Below are positions 1 to 7,642 of a stretch of 14,718 bases of DNA, piece by piece (the stretch's first letter is position 1; each line of letters starts with the position of its first letter). Made by a program: the position numbers and the translations under genes. The DNA comes from Phocaeicola_A sp045545095. GTDB taxonomy: Bacteria; Bacteroidota; Bacteroidia; Bacteroidales; Bacteroidaceae. The stretch is taken from NCBI GenBank assembly GCA_045545095.1, contig JAZQAG010000027.1, forward strand, positions 1 to 14,718, read 5' to 3'. The notes beneath the pieces were generated by a model. That model did not search any database. It saw only the letters and a program-made list of their open reading frames with translations, and had not been told where the DNA came from.

Positions 1-228
1 ATCGCCGAATACATGGCGCTGCAAGTCGTGGCAGCCTCGGTGGCCTTCCCCATCGGCTACGCCTGCATGAAGCCATGGCTGGAGCAATATGTGGTGCAGA
101 CCTCTATCCCTTGGTGGATATACATCGGCATCTTCCTCCTCGTGGCCCTGCTCGTCGCCCTCTGCATCGGTTGGCGCGTGTGGAAGACGGCAACGGCCCG
201 ACCGGCAGATGAGATTTGCAAGGGGTGA
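1..228 (+). CDS. ABC transporter permease, FtsX/MacB type (C-terminal fragment)
   Basis: The reading frame is open from the first base, so the gene begins upstream of the window and only the last 75 residues are visible. Two hydrophobic stretches can be seen: one around the segment VVAASVAFPIGYACMKPWL, and a second strongly hydrophobic helix (IPWWIYIGIFLLVALLVAL). A short basic tail ends in TARPADEICKG. A final periplasmic-to-cytoplasmic helix preceded by a W-W/I-P motif and followed by an 'A...A-P' tail is the usual end of FtsX-domain permeases of the MacB/LolC type, which couple ATP hydrolysis to work in the periplasm or envelope. Many Bacteroidales genomes carry several such permeases per cluster. 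Substrate and partner ATPase are outside the window. The base composition is GC-rich. It is separated from the next gene by C-rich hairpin repeats. Confidence 0.72.
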   Translation: MAEYMALQVVAASVAFPIGYACMKPWLEQYVVQTSIPWWIYIGIFLLVALLVALCIGWRVWKTATARPADEICKG

Positions 229-335
229 CGAAGCCTCACCCTACCCCATCCCCAAAGGAGAGGGTACTTAAAATGAATAGAATTAATAATAACTAAAAAT
301 CCCCTCTAACTCCCCCTTGGAAAAGTTAGAGAGGG
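229..335. repeat. C-rich intergenic hairpin repeats between permease and dehydrogenase
   Basis: Two small hairpins are visible. ACCCT at 238-242 can pair with AGGGT at 261-265 around a C/A-rich loop, and CTCTAAC at 304-310 pairs perfectly with GTTAGAG at 325-331. The block at 297-318 is nearly the same as 14536-14557 (about 20 of 22 bases), so it is a dispersed intergenic repeat. The hairpins may also end transcription from the permease gene, although no good T-tract follows. Confidence 0.5.
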
Positions 336-355
336 ATATAACAGAACAAAATAAC

Positions 356-1537
356 ATGAAAGATTTCATTTATTATGCTCCCACCGAAGTGGTCTTCGGA
401 AAGGAGTCAGAAGAACAGGTTGCCCGTCTAGTAAAGAAGTACGGTGGTCACAAAGTTTTGGTACACTATGGCGGACAGAGTGCCATCAAGTCGGGGCTGT
501 TGGACAAAATGTGCAACCTATTGGACAAAGCCGATATTGAATACGTGAAGTTAGGTGGCGTGGTACCAAACCCACGCTTGTCGAAGATTTACGAAGGAAT
601 CGACCTTTGTCGCAAAGAGGGTGTAGATTTCATTTTGGCCATAGGTGGCGGTAGTGTCATCGACTCGGCCAAAGGCATTGCCTACGGTGTACCTTACAAG
701 GGCGATGTGTGGGACTTCTATTTGGGTAAGGACAAAGCCCGTACGTGCCTGCCTTTGGCTTGTGTACTCACCATCCCTGCAGCTGGCAGCGAAATGAGCG
801 AAGCCAGTGTGGTGACCAAGGAAGAGGGCGACGTGAAGTTGGGATATTCCAACGACATCTCACGTCCGAAGTTTGCCATTATGAATCCCTGCCGTACTTT
901 CACCCTACCTCCCTATCAGACGGCCGCAGGCGTGACGGACATGATTATGCATACCATGGAGCGCTACTTCACTCACGATGACGATATGACACTGACCACA
1001 GAAGTAGCTGAAGCGGTAATGCGTACCTTAATGGACAGTGTGTTTGCCGTACTGAAAAATCCCGAAGACTACCGCCATCGCGCCCAAATCATGTGGGGTG
1101 GCAGTATTGCTCACAACGGATTGACAGGTTGTGGAGTGGAGGAAGATTGGGCAACCCACCAGTTGGAGCATGAGTTAAGCGGCATGTTTGACGTGACACA
1201 CGGTGCCGGATTGGCCGCGGTATGGCCTGCTTGGGCACGCTATGTATATAAAGAGAATGTGAGCCGTTTCGTACGCTTTGCCGTTAACGTTTTGGGAATT
1301 CCCAACGACTTCACTGATCCTGAAGGTACTGCACTGAAAGGAATCGAGGCCATGGAGTGTTTCTACCATGCCATCGGCATGCCTATCAACATCCATGAAC
1401 TTATCGGACGCGATATCACCGATGAGGAAATCAAGGAAATGGTGCGCAAATGTAGCCGCGATTACAAAGCCACTCAAGGAAGTTTCAAAGTACTCCGTCC
1501 TGAGGATATGGCGACAATCTACACAATGGCAAAATGA
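356..1537 (+). CDS. Iron-containing alcohol dehydrogenase (YqhD/BDH-like)
   Basis: A 393-residue group III (iron-containing) alcohol dehydrogenase, a cytoplasmic NAD(P)H-dependent enzyme that interconverts aldehydes and alcohols. The N-terminal dinucleotide-binding half carries GGGS (residues 97-100) within AIGGGSVIDSAKG. The C-terminal half carries the metal ligands in the expected order: Asp195 and His199 in GVTDMIMH, His268 in the WATHQLEHE segment, and His282 in VTHGAGL. These positions match those of YqhD/TM0920-type enzymes, and the length is normal. The frame is open upstream to an ATG at 317, but that extension is 13 non-conserved residues lying inside the C-rich hairpin repeat. MKDFIYYAPTEVVFG is a typical family start, so the ATG at 356 is preferred. 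It stands alone, convergent with the carbohydrate cluster. Physiological substrate unknown; a fermentative or aldehyde-detoxifying role is inference. Confidence 0.93.
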   Translation: MKDFIYYAPTEVVFGKESEEQVARLVKKYGGHKVLVHYGGQSAIKSGLLDKMCNLLDKADIEYVKLGGVVPNPRLSKIYEGIDLCRKEGVDFILAIGGGSVIDSAKGIAYGVPYKGDVWDFYLGKDKARTCLPLACVLTIPAAGSEMSEASVVTKEEGDVKLGYSNDISRPKFAIMNPCRTFTLPPYQTAAGVTDMIMHTMERYFTHDDDMTLTTEVAEAVMRTLMDSVFAVLKNPEDYRHRAQIMWGGSIAHNGLTGCGVEEDWATHQLEHELSGMFDVTHGAGLAAVWPAWARYVYKENVSRFVRFAVNVLGIPNDFTDPEGTALKGIEAMECFYHAIGMPINIHELIGRDITDEEIKEMVRKCSRDYKATQGSFKVLRPEDMATIYTMAK

Positions 1538-1620
1538 TTTATTGACACCACTTATTTGCTAATGTGTAATCAATAAGCATCAGTACAATTTAGCACATTG
1601 GCCTATCTGCATATCAAAAT
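1538..1620. other. Short convergent intergenic spacer with a weak hairpin
   Basis: TTATTGA at 1539-1545 can pair with TCAATAA at 1570-1576. This is an AT-rich stem of low stability just after the dehydrogenase stop. No gene or promoter is visible; the stretch leads into the strong terminator that follows. Confidence 0.3.
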
Positions 1621-1656
1621 AAGGGCTGTACCACTATTGGCACAGCCCTTATTCTT
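1621..1656. terminator. Bidirectional intrinsic terminator between convergent genes
   Basis: AAGGGCTGTACC (1621-1632) and GGCACAGCCCTT (1639-1650) form a 12-bp stem with one mismatch and a 6-nt loop. The stem is GC-rich inside, A/T-rich at the base, and followed by ATTCTT. It lies between the ends of the dehydrogenase (+) and the GH98 gene (-), so it probably ends both transcripts. Confidence 0.85.
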
Positions 1657-1682
1657 ACACAAATCCGTTATCTACAATCTGA

Positions 1683-4600
1683 TTACTTCATCATAAATTT
1701 ACGAACCTTTCCATCTGTAGTCACAATGATATTCAATCCACGTTGCAACGTTTCATAGCGTACACCATTGATATCGTATATGCCAGCCGGACGAACAGAT
1801 TCATCCAAAATAATATCTTGAATGGCCGATGGGTCAGTATTAATGCGGCATTCCAACAACAGGAATTCCTCAAAGCCGCCACCTGCATTCTGGAAACGGA
1901 TGACATAGTTGCCTGATTCAGTTACACTAAATTCCAATTCATACAATTTAGCAGATGTAAGGTTTGCGGCCGTATTACCATCAGCATTCGGAGTGGCCGT
2001 ATAGGTGCTCGATGTTGCCACCACTTTACCTGTACTCTTATTGATAATGCTCACCTTATATTGTGGAGTATATTTCCAAGCAGCCATGGCATAACTCAAC
2101 TTATATTTACCAGCCTTGAGAGTTAGCGGATAGGCACTCTGCATACCATATTCGGCCTTACCAACGCGCCAATAAAGAGCCTTACCTTGATAACCTGTGA
2201 ATCCCATAAATGTGCGAGAACCAGAACCATATGAATTTGGATATTCATGAATGCCTCCGTCTTCTTGTGTCACACGCCATCCCTCAGGGATAGTGCCATT
2301 CAATACTGAAGTATAGTCAAGGGCATACATCGCAGTCTGATCAACATAGAGAGGTTGCAGGGTAACAATATCATCTGGCATGACAAAGGTGTTGTCATCA
2401 CCGATAGTGACATTGCCATGAACAATTTCCCATCCCACATGAGCAAAACCTTCCTTCGGAGTCACTGTCAATTGTACAACCTGACCCTCAACGGCTTCGG
2501 TCACATTAGCCGTAACGGTTCCATTTTCTGTATCACGGACTGTTATTTGGAACTTTTCGGCTTCGATACCTTCCGGTGTATAAATGATCTGATCTATATA
2601 CATAGCAACGCCACCCACATTGGTCAGAATCAGATTATTTTTTCCCTCAATCAAATTGGTTGTGAACGACACCTTCCGCCATTCATTGGTAGCAGTCTGT
2701 TCACAGGTCAAGGAATGCTTAGTTCCATTCACGGCTACAGTAATCTTACCAGCCTTTGAGGGTGATGTATAGCGCACTGAAACAGTGTGCTCACCAGGAT
2801 GCTTACAGGTCAACTGATGACGGAGTGAACCTGAAGTATTGGTTCCCATATCTGCAAAACCGTTAGCGGCATGGCCAAACACAGTAGGATACCATCCATA
2901 GGGATCTGTGACACAGCTCTTGATACTCTTGAAATCCATATCCTCTGCTTCAATGATAATCTCACCATTATAATCTGCTGGTTGTTGAGGAATACCGAGA
3001 GGCGTAATAGCCGGAGCATCAGTCAACTTACCTTCAGGCTCATCACCTGGTGTTTTGATGACCACATCTACGGCACCCATATGCTTCAGATTCAGTTTGA
3101 ACACATAGGTCGAATCATTCCAAGAAGATGTAGCCGAAGAAACAGTAAGGGTATTACGTTTCTTAATAGTATAAGTCGGTTTCACTTTGGCACCATAAAG
3201 AACTATCTGGTCTATTTGTTGGGCCGCAGAGTCACTACGATAGTTATTCAAATAGAAAACGATACTATCCTTATACTCACGCACTGTACCGCTACTAAGT
3301 TTGCCATAATAGAGTTTCATTGTATCACAACGGTTGTAAAACAAAGGAATCTCGGCCGAAGCAGTTTTCTTGCTATTCAGATAGGTATAAGGAGTATATG
3401 TGATAAGTTGGTTTCCACGACGTGACACATATAAGTCGCCCTTGCTCACTTCCGGATATTGCTTGTTGAAATCGTTCACTTTGGCAGATTGTGTTCCCCA
3501 ACGAGACTGGTATGATGATTTCTTTACTTGTACAGGAATGGCTTTGGCCACTGAATCATACAAAGAAATCACAATAGGAATAGCAGCATAGCGTCCCGTT
3601 TTCTTGAAATAGCAGAAGTTGTCCATCCACTGGCCATTTCCGCGATTGAACGGATCATCCTGCTTATAGAGATTGTCATACAAATCACCCCAAGCGGCAT
3701 AACTCTGTTCATAATTTGTATTATTGATATCATTCACAACCACAATCTTGGTGTTCTCTACCACCTCTTTGCGCGAAGGGATATACATTGTTCCATCAAT
3801 AATCTTGCGGAACATATCAATCCATCCGCCCTTGAAGCTATTGAACGTACCCCAGTTACGACGGGTATATCCTTCAACAGTACTATTGTTCAAATTCTGA
3901 AAATCCTCTGTCCATATCAACTCCGGACCATCCCATACGGCACCGCCGTTTACGCAAGTCTGCTCCATCACCGTACCTAATCCGGCAGATGTCGGGTATT
4001 TCTTGCCATGTCCTTCGCCCAAAATGGCATCCAATGCCCCATTCCAGCCACAATTATCATAACGGACACCATAGTTAGTGGCCAATCCGCTAATAAAGGG
4101 AGACATGGTCACACTCTCATTATTGTAGAAGCAGGATGAAGTAGTATATTTATAGAGCCACAAGCAAGCCTCAGGATAATCCTTACAAGCTTTCAACAAA
4201 TCCTTGTTGCGCTTCATCATGCCAATAGGGTTCAGTCCGTGTGACCAGATATTACCACAGAAGCTGATAGTCAGGAAACCACCGTACTTATGAGCCATAG
4301 GCACCAGTTTGGCAAACAGAGCCAAGCGGTCGGTTTGTGAACTTGAACTTTTGTCATTAGGTTCATCAAATCCCCAAAACTGTTCACAATAATTCCAACC
4401 TAAGAAGTTTGGATAACGTTTATAGAAGTATTCGAATATCTCCAAATCATCATCCTGAATATGGGTATGTCCACCACTGGCCGGTTGACAAGTAAACCAC
4501 ATACCATTGTGCTGACACACCGAAGCCCACGATTTGTAGGTGGGTATAGCATTTTGAGGCATCTTATATACCTCTCTTTCGGTATCGTATCCACAAGATA

Positions 4601-4805
4601 GCGAGAGGTTCAAACACACATAAGGTTTGATGTCATCAGGAATCAGGTCAATAATCTTTTGCGGATCAGCCTTATTCCATACATCTACGTGTATCAACCA
4701 TAAGGGATTCTTGTTATCAATCGGGCGACGTTGTTGCGCCATTGCATCCATCCCCACTATCATCAGCAGGAACAAGAAGAGAAATGAATAAAATCGTCTG
4801 TTCAT
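1683..4805 (-). CDS. Secreted GH98 endo-glycosidase with carbohydrate-binding and C-terminal tail domains
   Basis: A 1040-residue secreted protein from the ATG at 4805. The frame is open 60 residues further, but that extension covers the promoter and no signal peptide would result. Order of parts: signal peptide (1-23, ending MDAMAQ); GH98 catalytic barrel (about 33-370) beginning with PLWLIHVDVWNKADPQKIID; GH98 C-terminal beta domain (to about 600); a CBM6/35-like module (about 616-745, starting IIIEAEDMDF); an InlB-B-like repeat (about 752-822); a beta-rich domain (about 825-990); and a tail with GIYDINGVRYETL resembling sorting tails of secreted Bacteroidales proteins. Candidate catalytic acids are Glu141 (YCEQFWG), Asp250 (VRYDNCGW) and Glu300 (IWTEDFQ). 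GH98 was first known as blood-group-antigen endo-beta-galactosidase, but Bacteroides members are xylanases. With CE15 and GH115 upstream, xylan is the likelier target here. Its GC content is lower than that of its operon neighbours. Confidence 0.85.
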   Translation of the reverse strand: MNRRFYSFLFLFLLMIVGMDAMAQQRRPIDNKNPLWLIHVDVWNKADPQKIIDLIPDDIKPYVCLNLSLSCGYDTEREVYKMPQNAIPTYKSWASVCQHNGMWFTCQPASGGHTHIQDDDLEIFEYFYKRYPNFLGWNYCEQFWGFDEPNDKSSSSQTDRLALFAKLVPMAHKYGGFLTISFCGNIWSHGLNPIGMMKRNKDLLKACKDYPEACLWLYKYTTSSCFYNNESVTMSPFISGLATNYGVRYDNCGWNGALDAILGEGHGKKYPTSAGLGTVMEQTCVNGGAVWDGPELIWTEDFQNLNNSTVEGYTRRNWGTFNSFKGGWIDMFRKIIDGTMYIPSRKEVVENTKIVVVNDINNTNYEQSYAAWGDLYDNLYKQDDPFNRGNGQWMDNFCYFKKTGRYAAIPIVISLYDSVAKAIPVQVKKSSYQSRWGTQSAKVNDFNKQYPEVSKGDLYVSRRGNQLITYTPYTYLNSKKTASAEIPLFYNRCDTMKLYYGKLSSGTVREYKDSIVFYLNNYRSDSAAQQIDQIVLYGAKVKPTYTIKKRNTLTVSSATSSWNDSTYVFKLNLKHMGAVDVVIKTPGDEPEGKLTDAPAITPLGIPQQPADYNGEIIIEAEDMDFKSIKSCVTDPYGWYPTVFGHAANGFADMGTNTSGSLRHQLTCKHPGEHTVSVRYTSPSKAGKITVAVNGTKHSLTCEQTATNEWRKVSFTTNLIEGKNNLILTNVGGVAMYIDQIIYTPEGIEAEKFQITVRDTENGTVTANVTEAVEGQVVQLTVTPKEGFAHVGWEIVHGNVTIGDDNTFVMPDDIVTLQPLYVDQTAMYALDYTSVLNGTIPEGWRVTQEDGGIHEYPNSYGSGSRTFMGFTGYQGKALYWRVGKAEYGMQSAYPLTLKAGKYKLSYAMAAWKYTPQYKVSIINKSTGKVVATSSTYTATPNADGNTAANLTSAKLYELEFSVTESGNYVIRFQNAGGGFEEFLLLECRINTDPSAIQDIILDESVRPAGIYDINGVRYETLQRGLNIIVTTDGKVRKFMMK

Positions 4806-4839
4806 ATACTTATTTGTTTTGCAATTATTTTCCACGATG

Positions 4840-4847
4840 CAAAAGTA
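4840..4847 (-). promoter_or_regulatory. Bacteroidetes -7 promoter element for GH98
   Basis: The minus strand reads TACTTTTG, an exact match to the Bacteroidetes -7 consensus TAnnTTTG, about 35 nt upstream of the GH98 start codon. No clear TTTG is found 19-21 nt further upstream. It sits in the 181-bp gap after GH115, so GH98 can probably be transcribed separately as well as by read-through. Confidence 0.6.
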
Positions 4848-4986
4848 GTACAAAATAGAGAAATCAGGAATAGCGAACGTTTCATTTCCTTTTCTGAATG
4901 TTGTAAAAGAGGAGAGCGCACAGCATCCCTCCTCTATATCATATAGTAAAAGCTGATATCCCATCGTCGTAGGGAATGATAGCATT

Positions 4987-7587
4987 TCAATCCTCTTTCT
5001 TCAATCCCGGCCCTACATAGCTTGATTTCAGACCACCCCAATCGATGATGATGCGTTGCACCATAGTGCCGGGGTCGCCACAAGTGAGGGTGAGGGTGTG
5101 CGATGGTTGTGTGCGGTCAATGGCGAAGGTGACACGGGCTTCCACCCCATTCTTCAGCACCTGATCCTTCCACGGTTCGCTCCACTCGGTGGGCAGATTT
5201 TCGGTTACGTATGGGGTGTGTCCGTCGATGGATATTCCGTAGCGATTGCTCTTACCTTTATAAATGGGGAAGAACGGGAGAGTGGAGACAGTTACCGTCA
5301 CGCTATCGGCCTCGATATGGGGCAGGGCATACTCCACGCGTGTCCCATCCAGACGGGTGGCATCGGTGGTCGGTTCGGTAGCCTCACCCAGTTGCACCAC
5401 ATGCCAATCGTAGCCCAATCCTTCCACAAAGCGCACGGTGTGATTCTGCCGGCTGATGAGGGTACCTTTCAAGAGGTCAACCACCAGGCATCCGTCCAAT
5501 TCCTCTTGCGCTTCTTGCGGAGCGATATCGACTGGTTCGTCCTTTATGCCATCGGCTATCACCACCTGAGGCATCTCCTGATAACGGGCACAGAAGCCCG
5601 GTGGGACATCCATCATGCCCATCCATTTGCCGTCGAGCATGGTGTTATAAGACGTGTTCAATGCCTGGATAGCGGCATGTGCATCAGCCGACGATAGGGC
5701 CGCCCAATTGGCACCGGCCACATTTCCTTTTTCCGATTCTTCCTTGTTGAGTTGGGCAAACAAGAATTTGCGGTTCATCTGATTGGCCGCCATCACCGGG
5801 TAAGCAAACATTTCGAAAAAGGCGGGGCGCAACTCTTCGGGCAACTCCTTGCAGATACGGACGGCTTCATCACTGATGTGCTGATAGTCGGCCAAGCGCT
5901 GACGGGCATCGTTGTAGTGGTCGAAAGAGAAATCCGTCGGGCCTGTCACCTCCCGTGCAGGGATGGCATCCCACTCGCGCTCCCATCCCATGTATTCGGG
6001 CTTGCGGCTCCAAGCCAGACGATAGTACTCATCGAGCAAGGTTTGGAAATCGGCTTCGTGCTCCACTCCAAAGATGGAGGCCATGTATTGGGCCTGATGC
6101 CGGTTGATGTTCACAATGTCGTAGGCGGGGAAGTCCCAGGCCATGTCGAAGAAACTCTTCACGGCCAGTTCCATCGGCTTGATATCGCCCACATTGAGGA
6201 GCCAATAGCGGTCGGCACCGGTGTCGTAAGCCTTTTTCAGCTCCGTGTACATCAGTACGGGCGGTGTGGTGTTCAGCCAGAGGTAATCGTGTGGTGTGCC
6301 CAGATAGGAGGTGTGGTAATAGACACCCGCTCCTCCCCGGCGTTTCTGCTCCTCGGGGTTGCTCACGCGCTTCATGTATCCATAGTTGTCGTCCACCCAC
6401 ACGAGGGTCACCTCATCGGGCACTTGGAGGCCCTTTTCGTAGAGGTCGAGTGCCTCCTTATAGGGTACGAATATTTGGGGAATCTCTTCGACAGGCGTAT
6501 CGATATGCTTCTGCAAGATTTCACGTTGGTCGGCTATGGCCGTGGCCAGCATCTGCACCTTCTCGTCCTCCGTCAGGTTTCCGCGCATTCCCTCGTCGTG
6601 CAAGCCGCGCATGGCCAAGGTATAGATGTTTTCATACCCGGCAGCCTCCTTCACGCGTGCATCCAGCTTTTCCAGGATGCGGGCTTTGTTCTTGGAGTAG
6701 TCCCACTCGCCATCCACACTCTTGTCCCACTCTTGAAGCGAGGCATTGTTGAAGAGCAGAGGTTCACAATGCGAAGTGGTGATGAGGATACCGTATTCGT
6801 CGGCCACCACCTTGTTTTCGGCATGTGAGTAGAAAGGCCCCGTGCATGTGTGCATGGCCGGAGCCACCATGTTTCCCTTCAGGCGAAGGATGAGTTCGCA
6901 CACCTTGGCATACGTCTTGGGACCAATGTCGCCCACCTCTGGCTCGAAGGTCTGTGATGCCCAGGGCTTGAGTCCCCAATCCTCGTCGTTGAGGAAAATG
7001 CCGCGATACTTGATGCTGGGCTTCTTGGAGACATAGTCGGCCTTGAGATAGACCTCGGCCTGTTTCTTCACCGGCACATCGGCCCACCAGTAGAAGGGCG
7101 ATACTCCCATCCGTTCGCTCAGTGTGAAGGCGCCATAGGCCACACCCCGTCGGTCGGTACCGGCTATCACCAATGCCTCGTCCATCCCCTCCACAGGGTT
7201 CTTCACCTGCTTGATGACGAACTGCTCCCAGCCACCTTCGATGGCCGAGACATCCAGTTTGCCACTCTCTACCAGTCCCCTGATGAGGGCATTTCCTTCC
7301 AAGGTTCCCAGGATGACGGCTTTCTCTCCTTGCGTACGTTCACCGGACACCGGCACACTCTTTTCCGTCACCCGGCGGATATCCTCGGCAAAGAGTTCGG
7401 CCACGCGCCGCACCGTCTTCCCGTCGGCAGTATCATATCCAATCCTGATCTCCGCACCTGACAGATGGAAGAAACCTTCTGACGGCTCGTCCGATACCAT
7501 CAATTCATTGGCCACAGGGCTTGTACAAGCGGCCAGTAGCCATGATAGGCAGAGGATACAGAAAAAGCCTCGATGTTTCATATTCAT
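4987..7587 (-). CDS. GH115 alpha-glucuronidase, lipoprotein
   Basis: About 866 residues (864 if the ATG at 7581 is used). The enzyme removes (4-O-methyl)-D-glucuronic acid from xylan by an inverting mechanism; unlike GH67 enzymes, GH115 enzymes can act on internal substitutions. The N terminus MKHRGFFCILCLSWLLAAC is a lipoprotein signal with lipobox LAAC, placing the protein on a membrane, periplasmic or surface-facing. An N-terminal alpha/beta domain (EIRIGYDTADG onward) precedes the barrel, which carries GIFLNDEDWGLKPW, PAMHTCTGPFYSHAENK and TLAMRGLHDEGMRG, hallmark segments of the family. The end has DPGTMVQRIIIDWGGLKSSY, typical of the GH115 C-terminal module. The length is normal. The frame runs open to 7665, but that part overlaps the preceding gene's end and hides the signal peptide. 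It starts 55 nt after the GH97 fusion and has no evident promoter of its own, so it is probably co-transcribed. Confidence 0.95.
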   Translation of the reverse strand: MNMKHRGFFCILCLSWLLAACTSPVANELMVSDEPSEGFFHLSGAEIRIGYDTADGKTVRRVAELFAEDIRRVTEKSVPVSGERTQGEKAVILGTLEGNALIRGLVESGKLDVSAIEGGWEQFVIKQVKNPVEGMDEALVIAGTDRRGVAYGAFTLSERMGVSPFYWWADVPVKKQAEVYLKADYVSKKPSIKYRGIFLNDEDWGLKPWASQTFEPEVGDIGPKTYAKVCELILRLKGNMVAPAMHTCTGPFYSHAENKVVADEYGILITTSHCEPLLFNNASLQEWDKSVDGEWDYSKNKARILEKLDARVKEAAGYENIYTLAMRGLHDEGMRGNLTEDEKVQMLATAIADQREILQKHIDTPVEEIPQIFVPYKEALDLYEKGLQVPDEVTLVWVDDNYGYMKRVSNPEEQKRRGGAGVYYHTSYLGTPHDYLWLNTTPPVLMYTELKKAYDTGADRYWLLNVGDIKPMELAVKSFFDMAWDFPAYDIVNINRHQAQYMASIFGVEHEADFQTLLDEYYRLAWSRKPEYMGWEREWDAIPAREVTGPTDFSFDHYNDARQRLADYQHISDEAVRICKELPEELRPAFFEMFAYPVMAANQMNRKFLFAQLNKEESEKGNVAGANWAALSSADAHAAIQALNTSYNTMLDGKWMGMMDVPPGFCARYQEMPQVVIADGIKDEPVDIAPQEAQEELDGCLVVDLLKGTLISRQNHTVRFVEGLGYDWHVVQLGEATEPTTDATRLDGTRVEYALPHIEADSVTVTVSTLPFFPIYKGKSNRYGISIDGHTPYVTENLPTEWSEPWKDQVLKNGVEARVTFAIDRTQPSHTLTLTCGDPGTMVQRIIIDWGGLKSSYVGPGLKKED

Positions 7588-7642
7588 ATATTTTAATTTT
7601 ACAGTTATATTAGAATCTGGAATCTGAAGTGGATATAGCAAA

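Noticed and set aside
4806..4985. 60-codon upstream extension of GH98
   Set aside because: It would bury the signal peptide inside the protein and run through the TACTTTTG promoter element and an AT-rich leader.
5752..6828. Open frame of 358 codons on the plus strand opposite GH115
   Set aside because: Antisense to GH115 motifs, low-complexity translation, and no promoter or ribosome-site support.
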